Of a stretch of 32,634 nt of DNA, positions 22,001-31,300 are shown one piece after another. The DNA is from Parvularia atlantis (Eukaryota; Opisthokonta; Rotosphaerida): the NCBI GenBank assembly GCA_943704415.1, contig CALSCO010000868.1:1-32634 (forward strand), in the 5' to 3' direction. Made by a program: the position numbers and the translations under genes. Every line of letters starts with the position of its first letter. Positions within the stretch are counted from its first letter, which is position 1. The notes under the pieces were generated by a model. It had not been told where the DNA came from. It saw only the letters and a program-made list of their open reading frames with translations, and did not search any database.

Positions 22001-25000
22001 TCGTTTGCCGTCTCGGCGCAGCAGGAGCAGCCGTACGCGTTTGTGCTCCAGGGCGCCGACCCCAACACGCCCGCGCTGCCGCTCACGTACTCGATCGTCG
22101 CCGCGCCAACCCTGGGCACGCTCAGCGGCCTCGGCGCGGGCACGGGCCAGGTCACATACACGGGCGCGAGCAACAAGTGGGGCACCGACACGTTCACGTA
22201 CAAGGTCAGCAACGGCTACTACTCGTCGACCGTGGCCGCGGTCACGGTCAACGTGCTCTACGTCAACAAGCCGCCGCTGGCCGCGTCGCTCTCGTTCACG
22301 ACCAACGAGAACACGGCCCTGTCGGCGCAGCTCTCCGCTACCAACATTAACGGGCCGGGCCCGCTGCGCTACATCCTCACGGTGCCGACAACGTCGGGCA
22401 CGGTCGCGGTCAACGACGTGACGGGCCAGTTTACCTACACGCCCAGCACGTACTTTTACGGCACCGACTCGTTCCAGTACAAGGCCTTTGACGGCGTGGG
22501 CTACTCGACCACGGCGGCCAAGGTGACGATCACGGTCGTCAACGTGCACCAGCCGCCGATCCCGACCAGCGCAAGCATCGTCACGCGCGAGGACGTGCCG
22601 TACACGGGCACGCTCGCGTGCTGGGGCCCGGACTCGACCACGTACCGCTTCTACATCACCGCCAGCCGCGTCCTCGGCTCGGTCACGGTCGACCGCCTGA
22701 CGGGCCGGTACACGTACATGCCGCCGCCGGCCTGGTCGGGCGCGGACGAGTTTGCGTTCACGTGCGACGACACGGTCCTGTCGTCGACTGGCCCGGGCAC
22801 GGTCTCGGTCACTGTCACGCACGTCGACCGCGCGCCCGAGGCGCTGGCGCAGACGGTCAACGGCCAGCAGAACCAGGCCGTCTCGGTCACGCTCACGTCG
22901 TACAACCGCGACAACCTGCCCGTGACCTACACCCTGCTCTCGCTCACGACCGTGCGCGGCGGCACGCTCCAACAGACCAGCGTCGGCTCGCCCGCGCTCG
23001 TCTACACACCCCCGAGCCAGTTCTTTGGCACAGACTCGTTCTCGTTCACGTGCAACTCGGGCTCACTCGCCTCGCCCGCGCCGGCGCTCGTCACGCTCCA
23101 GATCGCCCACGTCAATCAGCCGCCGACGGTGAGCCCGCTCGTGCTCTCGATCGCCGTGAGCACGTCGACCATCGTGGCCGTGCCGTCGTCGGACCCGGAC
23201 CTGGTCTGCTGCGATGACACGCTCATGCTCGCGGCCCTGCCAACCGCGGCCATGGGCAACGTCGCCTTCGTGCCCGACCCGCCCGCGGCGTTCTTGTACA
23301 CGGCGCGCACAACGCCGGGCACCGAGACGCTCACGGTGACGGTGCGCGACCGCGAGGGCCTCACGGCCACGACGACGGTGACGATCTACATCACGGGCGC
23401 GTCGGTCGTGCCGCCGGTGATTTCGGACCTCAAGTGGTTCGGCACGGAGGACCAGCAGCTGCGCGACACGCTCGCCTGGGGCATCGTCCGCGCCACGTCC
23501 AACGTGGTTAGCTACACCGTGTCGGGCCTGGACGGGAGCATTGCTGCGCTCGACGCCTCGACCAATGCCGCGACGGGCTTTGTGGCGCTCAACCTGCGCC
23601 AGTACTACTTTGGCACGTTCTCGTTCAAGTACCAGGTGCGCGACGCCAACAACGCCGTGAGCAATGTCGCGACGGTCACGGTGACGATCGACGAATAGTG
23701 CGTGCTCTTTTTGGGCGGCGACGCTTGACTGACTTTTGTGCGCACGCGCAGCCCGTACGCGCCCACGGCGTACCCGCGCACCGTCACGATCAACCAGGAC
23801 ACGACGGCGTCGTTCACGCTGCAGGCGTCGGACGTGAACGGGCACAACAGCTTTGTCTTCTCGGTCGCCTCGACGGGCAACGCGCAGCAGGCGACGATCA
23901 GCCTCGACTCGGCCAGCGGCGCGTGCACGTTCAAGCCGCCCGCGGGCCGACACGACACGTACGTCTTCTATTACCGTGTGTTTAACGGCTTCACGTTCTC
24001 GGCCCCGGCCGCGGTCACGGTCGTGGTCAACAAGGTGTACGCGGCGCCGGTGGCGCAGTCGGCCACATACGAGGCGCCGCAGAACGCGGCCGTGTCGGGC
24101 GTGCTCCCGTGCAGCCAGGTGGACGGCCTGACGCTGAGCTTCGCCTGGGTCGGCGGCCAGCCGCAGGCGCTGCTGGCGCTGGGTGAGCTCGAGAGCAACC
24201 AGATCGAGGGCACGTTCACGCTCACGCCGACGGGCGCGATCTTTGGCACGTTCACGGCGCAGTTCTACTGCTCGGCGCAGACCCCGGCCGGCAGCACGCT
24301 CACGAGCAACACGGGCACGATCACGGTTGTGCTCACGTACGTCAACAAGCCGCCGACCGCGTTCGACCTGCCGCTGTCGTGGCCGCAGGCGACCTACCTC
24401 AACGCGGCGACCTACTCGGCGCGCGTGACAGCGCTCGACCCGCAGGACGGCGCCAACCTGCGCGCGTTTGTGCAAAACAGCGACCCGAGCTACGGCGCGC
24501 TCTCGTTCGCTTCCGACGGCACGTTTGACTACGCCCCCGCGATCAACTACGTCGGCCAGGACAGCTTCACATTCTACGCGCTCGACGTCGAGGGCCTCCA
24601 GTCCAACGTCGCCACGGTGACGATCACGCTCCTGGCCGTGCGCGTGCCGCCGCTGGCGCGCGTGGTCACAGTCAACGTGGACGAGGACTCGTCGGTCGAG
24701 GGCCAGCTCGAGGGCGTGTCGGCCTACCCAGACAGCGTCACATACACAATCAAGGTCGCGCCCGTGTACGGCACACTCGACCTGCTCGACGCGAGCGCCG
24801 GCACGTTCCGCTACACCCCGCGCGCACTCTACCACGGCAGCGACTTTGCGGCGTACACGGTCACGGACAGCGACGGGTCGACCGTGCTCGAGTCGTCGAT
24901 CGCGTCGGTGGCGATCCAGGTGGCCCACATCAACCACGCGCCGGTCGCGCGCAACTTTAGCATCACCGCGACGGCCGGCGTCAACTACGTGGGCGAGTGG

Positions 25001-25672
25001 GACGGCTCGGACGTGGACGCGGGCGACGTGCTGACGGGCGTGCCTGTGGCGAGCGCGACGACGGCGGGCACGGCTTCGACCGAGAGCGGCCTCGCGTTCA
25101 CGTACCTGCACCCGGCCACAGCCGCGGCGACGACAGACGTGGTCGCTTTCTACGTGCAGGACCAGACCGGCACGACGTCGGACGTGGCCTACATGACCGT
25201 GACGGTGCTGGCGGCGCCGCCGGTCGCGCCCACGATGGGCGAGAGCAACAACAACACGACCGGCACCAACATTGCCGGCGCGGCCGTGGGCGCCGTGCTC
25301 GCGGCGCTCGTGCTCGTGGCCCTGGCCGCGCTCGCCTGGTACCGCTACCGCGAGGCCTACGCCGTGTCGAGCTTCCAGAAGGAGGCGATGGTCGCCGCGG
25401 CCAACATGTCCAACTCGAACCCGCTCTACGTCGGCATGACCAACGAGTTTGTGTCGCCGCTCTACCAGGACCCGTCGAGCAACCGCGACCACATCTGGGA
25501 GCGCCAGCCGTCGGCAGGCACGGTCCGCCAGGCGCCCACGGGCACAGTCGAGGACCTCTACCGCGATGCGCCCACGCACGGCGGCGCCGCCCGCGGCTCG
25601 CAAGGCTTTGTCGGCGCGCGCTCGCTCCAGCAAGAGACGTTCTTAAACCCGCTCTTTGCGAGCGACGACTGA
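10043..25672 (+). CDS. Giant adhesin-like membrane protein with integrin-beta-like tail
   Basis: Exons 10043-10172, 10243-10460, 10527-11946, 12075-23697 (11.6 kb) and 23752-25672; 5,103 aa. Order seen: signal peptide (1-23); a choice-of-anchor-L-like domain (about 255-655, with FLSQEFPYWVCTIYNDFF); a thrombospondin-3-like Ca-binding stretch (669-720, DTDSDGDGVANC); a golvesin-like domain (about 839-968); a Cys-rich EGF-like module (1360-1394); about 34 tandem cadherin/Ig-like repeats (1397-4955), mostly opening with VNxAP; an Asn/Thr linker; a transmembrane helix (4971-4993); and a cytoplasmic tail with NPLY (5020-5023), T5027, F5030, SPLY (5032-5035) and NPLF (5096-5099). It is a type I surface protein, probably an adhesion receptor coupling to talin or PTB-domain proteins. 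The ectodomain resembles bacterial adhesins; the tail resembles eukaryotic adhesion receptors. No ligand can be named. Intron 4 falls exactly between two repeats. Confidence 0.88.
14497..25218 (+). repeat. About 34 tandem cadherin/Ig-like protein repeats
   Basis: Repeats are bounded by a VNxAPxF/VNxPP motif. Two classes are visible. Short repeats of about 92-103 residues (first four and last eighteen) have a xTYTPxxxYxGxDSFxY core like Ig-like/Cadherin_5 domains of bacterial adhesins. Long repeats of about 105-130 residues (twelve in one block, about 15674-19857) have PENSGAQTV, ISAGPDNE, and RDNGGTANGGVDTS motifs. Copies are well diverged at the protein level and share only short DNA identities, such as the GGCGGCACGGCCAACGGCGG core near 15940, 16285, 18750 and 19795. 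Each is expected to fold as a beta-sandwich, together giving a very long stalk. Confidence 0.85.
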
Positions 25673-26487
25673 GCCACCACCATACACCTGTTCTGTTTCG
25701 TTCTTTTGTTCCCTGTTTCGTTCACATGGTCAAAACAGCAGCACTCAAGTGCACGTCACGGTAGCGAGTGGTCGCAGCGATGGTTCTGAGGGACGCAGTT
25801 GAAGAGCCGTCGGCAGTGAGGCGCACTGCCCTATTCAGTTCAAGTTGGCGCCAAAGCAGCCGACGAGCAGAGAACCGTCGTCCAGCGCGCACACACACCA
25901 AGACGATTCGCAGTTGATCGTTTGCTCCATCATGATCACGCCTGCAGTGCCTCGCAGCATGAGCTTGTTCAGGTTGAACAGGAAAACCCAGACTAGGCGC
26001 CACGGCAAGGCCGTACGGGCCCGCCTGACGTCGCCACGCTGCGCAAAACTGCAGACGCGTGATTCTCAGGCTGGTCCGCCACCGTGACGACCAGCTGCCA
26101 GTGGCCGTGGCCGGTGAAACTGCAGCCTCAGGCTGCCCGTGAGCGATAGGGCCCGGGCCGTGCAAACTGTCCAGCTGCATTCAGGTTGCCACTTGTGCCG
26201 TTCCCGATCGTGGGCACGGGCTGGCCGAGCGTGCGGTAGTCGCGCGTCGGTCGAGCGGGTGCGGCGCAGGTCTCTTGCCGCTCCCAGTTGCCCGACCGAC
26301 AGACGTATAAGACTTCGTGGTTCGTAAGCGACGGAAGACACACAACACAGGGGGTGGGGCACAAGGCCGAGATGGCTGAGGTAAGCGGGTGAGGTAAGAC
26401 GATGACAAGAGATGACAGACGGCAGTCGACAAAAGTGACACTCATCAGCCATGCAGTGCACCTGTTTGGCACCACGGGACGCACAGC
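25673..26487. other. Intergenic region with a possible minus-strand gene remnant
   Basis: This 815-bp stretch is less GC-rich than its surroundings. On the minus strand, the frame ending at the TGA at 25837-25835 gives a plausible peptide (NLNKLMLRGTAGVIMMEQ..., ending CVCALDDGSLLVGCFGANLN) that could be a beta-propeller exon. Upstream on the same strand, pieces such as TIGNGTSGNLNAAG (about 26200) resemble an NHL-type motif. I could not join these with consistent splice sites, so no gene is called. A TATAA at 26306-26310 is unassigned. Confidence 0.35.
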
Positions 26488-27318
26488 ATGCCCGCGATAG
26501 ATGACGCGATGCGCTGGGCGACACTCGCGGTCGGCTGGGACCAGGGCCGGCGCTACGACCGCGCGCTCGTGGCGTACGACGAGGCGGCCGGGGCGTGCCT
26601 GCGTGCGCTACGCGACGGTGCGTGTGCCGCCGGGCGCGTGCGGGCGGCGGCGGCGGAGAAAAAGGCGCTGAGAAATATGTCCGAAATGCGCCGCCGGTCG
26701 GGACGCGCGCGCGCAGACAGCCTGGACGAGGAGACGCGCGCCGCCGTCCGCGCCAAGGCCAACGAGTACCGCAACCGCGCCGAGCTGCTGCGCTCGCACG
26801 CCGGGAGCGTGGACGTGTCGCGGCCGGCGCGTGCGCCACTGCTTGACGTGGACGCGTTCGAGTTCGACAACCCGCTCGACGTGACCGTGACGGACCAGGT
26901 CGTGGCGACCGCCCTCGCCTCGTTCGCGCACCTGCGCAGCAGCGGCGTGCTGGACGCCGTCGTGCGCTCGGCCGCGCTCGCCGTCGAGCTGTGCCGCATC
27001 GTCGACGCGCGGCTCGGCATCAGCGCGGCCGTGGGCGACGCGCTGCGCCGGTGGCTCCCGTTCGGGTCGGACGGCAGCGGGAGCAGCGGGAGCAGCAGCC
27101 GCAACCGGCGCATCACGGCCGAGTTTGTTGCGGGCTCGCCCGCGGCGCACTACGCGGACCCGGCGCCGTCGCCTGTCGAGCAGCCGCACGACCCGCCGCC
27201 CGCGTCGGTCGCGCCTGGGCTGATGTCGTGGTCGTCCTCGTCGTCGTCGTCGGCACGTACGTCGTGGGCCGAGGCAGCGACGCCACCGCACAGCGCAGGT
27301 GCGACGGCGTGGCGGTGA
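26488..27318 (+). CDS. MIT-domain protein
   Basis: Two exons (26488-26617, 26717-27318), 243 aa. Residues about 5-75 form a MIT (microtubule-interacting and transport) three-helix bundle: AMRWATLAVGWDQGRRYDRALVAYDEAAGA, then after the splice DEETRAAVRAKANEYRNRAELLRSH. Removing the 99-nt intron (GTGCGT...GCGCAG) brings the second and third helices to normal family spacing. MIT domains bind ESCRT-III C-terminal tails in Vps4, spastin and related proteins. The middle (about 90-165) is predicted helical and unassigned, and the C-terminal 80 residues are Ser/Pro-rich and probably disordered. No ATPase or peptidase domain follows, so this may be an adaptor. The intron is stop-free and divisible by three, so retention would insert 33 residues into the bundle. 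Confidence 0.75.
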   Translation: MPAIDDAMRWATLAVGWDQGRRYDRALVAYDEAAGACLRALRDGACAAGRVRAAAAEKKALRNMSEMRRRSGRARADSLDEETRAAVRAKANEYRNRAELLRSHAGSVDVSRPARAPLLDVDAFEFDNPLDVTVTDQVVATALASFAHLRSSGVLDAVVRSAALAVELCRIVDARLGISAAVGDALRRWLPFGSDGSGSSGSSSRNRRITAEFVAGSPAAHYADPAPSPVEQPHDPPPASVAPGLMSWSSSSSSSARTSWAEAATPPHSAGATAWR

Positions 27319-27352
27319 GCAATGTGTGCGATCATGTACAGTGCGTCATTCA

Positions 27353-28508
27353 TCAGCTCGGTGCTGGCTGCTGCGCGCGCCGTGAGCGTGCATGAGCGTG
27401 CGTGAGCGGCACGGCAAGCACGCAAGCGAACGCACGGCAGGGCTGGCGTCGGGTGCGGCGAAGCGCGCAAAGCGGTCGGCGGAGGCCGTGTGGACGAAGT
27501 AGCGAAAGTGCTTGGCGACGTCGAGCGCCGTGAGGCCGGCGTAGGGGCGCGTCAGTCCGACCTGCCCGATCGCCGTGCCGCCCGACAGCACGTAGAAGGC
27601 CGTGCTGAGCACGCTGTCGTCGCGGCTGTAGTAGACGAAGGTGCGGTGTCGCGCGAGGCCGTCGAGCATTACCGTGCACTCGCTCTGCGCGCGGCGCCGT
27701 GCTGCGTGAGTAGTCGTTGGTGCGCGTCCTGGCGTCCCCACACCTCGCGCATCGCAGCGGCGTTGAGATGCAGCACGTCTGGGCGCTCGGCCGGTGTCAT
27801 CGCCGCGACGGCGACGATGGCGTGGCGGCAGCCGAGCGAGTGCGCGACGAGGCGGACGCGGTCGTGGCGGGTGCGCAGCGTGAGCAGGTGCTGCGCAAGG
27901 TCGTCGGCCTGCTCGTGCGCGTAGTGCGTTGCGAGCCAGTACTGGTACGCGAGTCGTCCTTGCGGCGTGCACGCGAGCGATCAGCAGCAGCAGCAGTAGC
28001 GGCGGCAGCAGGCGGGTCGCGCGCGCACCTGCGATCTGCACCAGGTCTGCGCCGGCGACGCCCGCGAGCGCCGCGGGAGTGGCCCAGCGCAGCGGCGTGC
28101 GGCGCAGGGCGAGCAGCAGGCCCGAGGCGATGGTGGCGACGGGCAGCGGGAAGGCCGAGAGCGAGTTGAAGACGCCCGACTGCCACGTGTGGCCTGCGCG
28201 CGCGAGCTCGTCGTGAGCACGCGCCGCGAACGGCGGACGACGACGCGGACCGGCGCAGAGCGGGCCCCAGCGGTGCGTCTCGAGCAGTGCCAGCTGCATG
28301 TGCGCGCGGAACCACGCCGCGAACGACTCGTGCGTCTCGCCCTGGGCCAGGAAGCCCTGCGCCGCGCCCGTCAAACCCTCGCAGCCGGACGCAGCCGGAC
28401 GGGCGGACGATGGCGCGCCTTGATGTAGACCGTCGCCTCGCGCTCGGCGTCGGCCGCGGCACGCGTCAGCACCGTGTAGGGCGGCGCGACCACCCGCGCC
28501 GTCCGCAT
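27353..28508 (-). CDS. Unassigned alpha/beta hydrolase with hydrophobic segment
   Basis: Proposed exons on the minus strand: 28508-28401, 28356-28029, 27958-27744, 27684-27436, 27370-27353; 305 aa. The nucleophile elbow is AHSLG within RLVAHSLGCRHAIVAV. Probable acid and base are in YYSRDDSVLSTAFY and AKHFRYF. A hydrophobic stretch (PLPVATIASGLLLAL, then ATPAALAGVAGADLVQIAG) lies before the elbow and may be membrane-associated, as in TMCO4/DUF726-type hydrolases, but I cannot assign a family. Introns at 27371-27435 (GTGCGT) and 27959-28028 (GTGCGC) are well supported, 27685-27743 (GTGTGG) fairly so. The first (28357-28400, GTCCGG donor, TTGAC, GCGCAG) is the weakest, so the N-terminal 36 residues are uncertain. 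The start codon is 27 bp from the divergent ASNSD1 start. Confidence 0.65.
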
Positions 28509-28535
28509 TGGCGGCGCAGATCGAAGCTGACTCGG

Positions 28536-29331
28536 ATGTGCGGTCTGCACTGGACGCTGCGCCTGCTGCGGGACGACACGGACGACGCGGACGACGCGGA
28601 CGACGCGGACGACGCGGACGACGCAGACGACGCAGACGTCGACGTGGAGATGGACCGGCTGCTGCGCCGCCGCGGCCCCGACAGCGCCGCCGTCTGCACC
28701 ATCCGCACGCCCGGCGCGCGCCTCGTCTGTCGCTGCGCCGTGCTCGGCCTCCGCGGGCGCGCGCCCGAGCCGCAGCCGCTGCGCGCCATCGACGGCGACG
28801 GCGACGACGACGGCGACGCGCTCGCGTGGAACGGCGAGGTGCTGGACGGGCCGCTGCTGCCGCGCGACGCCGACGCCAACGACGGCCGCGCCGTGCTCGA
28901 CGCGCTGCGGGCCGCGGACGAAGGCGACGACGAGGGCGGCGTGGCGCGCGTCGTCGCTGCGCTGCGCGGGCCGTGGGCGATGGCCTGGTGGGACGCACGC
29001 CGCGCGCGCCTGTGGTGGGGCCGCGACGCACTCGGCCGCCGCAGCCTGCTCTGGCGCGTCGACGGCGCTGGGCGTGTCCTGCACCTCGCCTCGGTCGGCG
29101 CCGCAGTGCGCGACAATGACGACGGGGACGACGACGGCGAGGGCGACGAGCGCGATCAGCCGGCGGACGTGTGGCGCGAGGTGCCCGCGCACGGCCTGTT
29201 CTACGTCGACGTGCGCGCCGGGATCGACCGCCTCGACAACGCCGTGCGCGTCGTGCGATGGGGCAGCGCCGCCCTGCCGCGGCCGTTCGGCGCCGTCTGC
29301 GTCGACGTGGACGATGCGCCCCCGGGCAACA

Positions 29332-29379
<48 letters not shown>

Positions 29380-30327
29380 TGGACGGTGGCGGAGTGGTGG
29401 TGCTCGACACGTTGGAGCGGCTGCTGGACGACGCCGTGCGCCGCCGCGTGCGCCTCGTCGCGCCTGGCACGCGTGTCGCTGTGCTGTTCTCGGGCGGACT
29501 CGACTCGACCGTGCTCGCGCGCCTTGCCAGCCGACACCTCGCCTCTGACGCGCCGCTCGACCTGCTCAACGTCGCCTTTGCGGACGACGGCCGCTTTGAT
29601 GCCGTGCCGGACCGCGTCACAGCCCGCGCGGCCGTTGCCGAGCTGCGCGCGCTCGACCCGGGGCGCGACTGGCGGCTCGTCACCATCGACGTGACAGGTG
29701 CCGAGGTTGAGGCGGCGCGCGGGCACCTGCGCCGGCTGATCGCGCCGTGCCGCACCGTGCTCGACCTGTCGATCGCCACGGCGCTGTGGTTCGCCGCGCG
29801 CGGCCACGGACGCGTGGACGGCAACGACGCGCCCTACACCAGTCCCGCGCGCGTCGTGCTCTCGGGCATCGGCGCCGACGAGCAGCTTGCGGGCTACAGC
29901 CGGCACTGGGCGCGCTTCCACTCGCACGGCTGGGCCGGCCTGGTGCACGAGGTGCGGCTCGACGTGGAGCGGATCGCGTCGCGCAACCTCGGTGCGCCGC
30001 CGGTCGTCATTCGTTCTCTGGCTGCCTGATGTTGTGTTTTGCGCAGGCCGCGACGACCGCGTCATCTCGGACCACAGCCGCGAGGTCCGCGCGCCGTTCC
30101 TCGACGAGGCCCTGGTCGACTCTCTCAGCGCGCTGCCCGTCTGGCGCAAGGCCGACCTGCGCCTCGCCCGCGGCGTCGGCGACAAGCGTTTGCTGCGGCA
30201 GCTCGCGCTCCGGCTGGGGCTCAACGGCACGGCGGCGGCGCCCAAGCGCGCGATCCAGTTTGGCTCGCGCATCGCCAAGCTCGCCGGGGCACCGCGAGGA
30301 GCGAGGGGCTCGGACGCCGTGTCATGA
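28536..30327 (+). CDS. ASNSD1: Asparagine synthetase domain-containing protein 1 homolog
   Basis: Two exons (28536-29991, 30047-30327), 578 aa. The N-terminus MCG provides Cys2, the nucleophile position of class II glutamine amidotransferases. [41 protein letters not shown] and SSVG-like LASVG are the order seen in ASNSD1 rather than true asparagine synthetase. The synthetase half has the PP-loop SGGLDS (319-324), [16 protein letters not shown] and, after the splice, [26 protein letters not shown]1 proteins are conserved but their reaction is not firmly established. Two poly-Asp inserts encoded by GAC repeats interrupt the domain (about residues 15-32 and 266-282), both likely surface loops. 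The 55-nt intron has a GTGCGC donor. The stop is 33 bp from that of the next, convergent gene. Confidence 0.93.
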
Positions 30328-30360
30328 CCTCTCGCGCACACAGAGCAATGCGCAACGCAC

Positions 30361-31290
30361 TCACAGCGCCTGCGCAGCCGCCACGCGCTCGCGCCACGCC
30401 ACGAGCTCGTCCGGCGACGCGCTGAGCAGGCGAGGTCAGCCGAGCCAAAGTGCATGCGAGCGCACACGCACCTGCGCGCCGAGTAGCACTGGAAGACGCG
30501 CTCGCGCTGGTCGCTGTTGCGCGCGCGCGTGCCGTTGATGAGCCGGCCGACGACGCGCATGGGCGTGCCAAGCGGGGCAAGCGGGCTGCGCAGGCGGTAG
30601 TCCATTTCGTAGAAGACGCAGGGCAGGACGGCGAGCGCGGCGGCGGGCGTGCCGAGCGACTCGACCAAGGTGAAGCGGCGGCCTACGTTGTCGCCGCCGC
30701 CGTGGTTGCGCTGGACCGAGTGCAGGTGCCCTAGCCGGCGCAGTGAGAATCCACAGAGCGCGCAAGGCACGACGGCGCACCAAAGACCTCGACGGCGGCG
30801 ACAGTCTCGGGCGGGAGCAGCGCGTAGGCGAGGGCCGTGTCGGGCTCGGCGAGGACGCGGGCGATGGTGCGCGGCACGACACGGCCGTCGCGCGCATAGT
30901 TGACGACGTCGACGAGCACGGCTGAGCGCGGTGGCGCGCTGGCGGCGGTGGCGGCGGCGCGCGGCGGCTGCTGGCGGCGGACGGGCGCGGGCGTCGGCGT
31001 CGGCGGCTGCTGCGGCGCGAGGGCGCTGAGGTGCCTGGCCGAGAAGGCGCCGACGTGCGGGCGCAGCTGCCGCATGGGAGCGTGGCGCGTGAGTCGTGGC
31101 GCGGTCGGTGCGGGGCGGCGCGCACCGGCGTCGTGCGGGTCGCGTCGAGCGCGAGGTCGCCGCCGGACGTCTGGGTGAGGACGCGGTTGAGCGGGCGCGG
31201 CGTGCCGTGCGGCGGGCGGGGCGGGCGGCCGTCGTCGAGCGCGTCGTCGGCACCGTCGTCGGCGCGGCGCGGGAGGGCGACGGGGCGCAT
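30361..31290 (-). CDS. Unassigned protein, possible OB fold
   Basis: Exons on the minus strand: 31290-31126, 31066-30781, 30730-30472, 30421-30361; 256 aa if the ATG at 31290 is real. All three introns (59, 50, 50 nt) have GTGCGY donors, and each join keeps the frame. The N-terminal 95 residues are Pro/Ala/Arg-rich. The rest is ordered: SAVLVDVVNYARDGRVVPRTIARVLAEP, then beta-rich AVEVFGHLHSVQR, GRRFTLVES, AVLPCVFYEMDYRL, GTPMRVVGRLIN, and a C-terminal helix SPDELVAWRERVAAA. This strand pattern with a closing helix is reminiscent of OB-fold proteins such as STN1/TEN1, but the match is weak and I do not assign it. The start lies within ten bases of the bacterial junction, so the true 5' end may be missing. 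Confidence 0.65.
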
Positions 31291-31300
31291 GGGGAAACAG
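31291..31300. other. Junction between eukaryotic and alphaproteobacterial DNA
   Basis: Left of this point the sequence is intron-containing eukaryotic coding DNA. Right of it, a LysR reading frame enters in phase but loses family similarity exactly here (after RKIRLF). Codon use, gene style and interspersed repeat type all change. The break falls somewhere in GGGGAAACAG. Confidence 0.8.

Noticed and set aside
23063-25633. 856-codon minus-strand open frame opposite the giant gene, and similar ones at 15566-17395 and 11924-13606
   Set aside because: Arg/Ala/Val/Asp-rich shadows produced by GC-biased codons of the plus-strand gene; no domains or splice signals.
26306-26310. TATAA as promoter of the MIT gene
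   Set aside because: It is about 180 bp upstream of the start codon and no other promoter here has a TATA box, so assignment is unsupported.
26372-26487. Small spliced upstream frame (ATGGCTGAG|GTAAGC...CAG) before the MIT gene
   Set aside because: The GTAAGC donor is unlike the local consensus, and the product would be about 26 residues without similarity.
28357-28400. 23-nt intron or 10-bp tandem duplication error at the hydrolase N-terminus
   Set aside because: The repeated GTCCGGCTGC drew attention, but a 44-nt intron with a TTGAC branch-like site and GCGCAG acceptor explains the frame change better.
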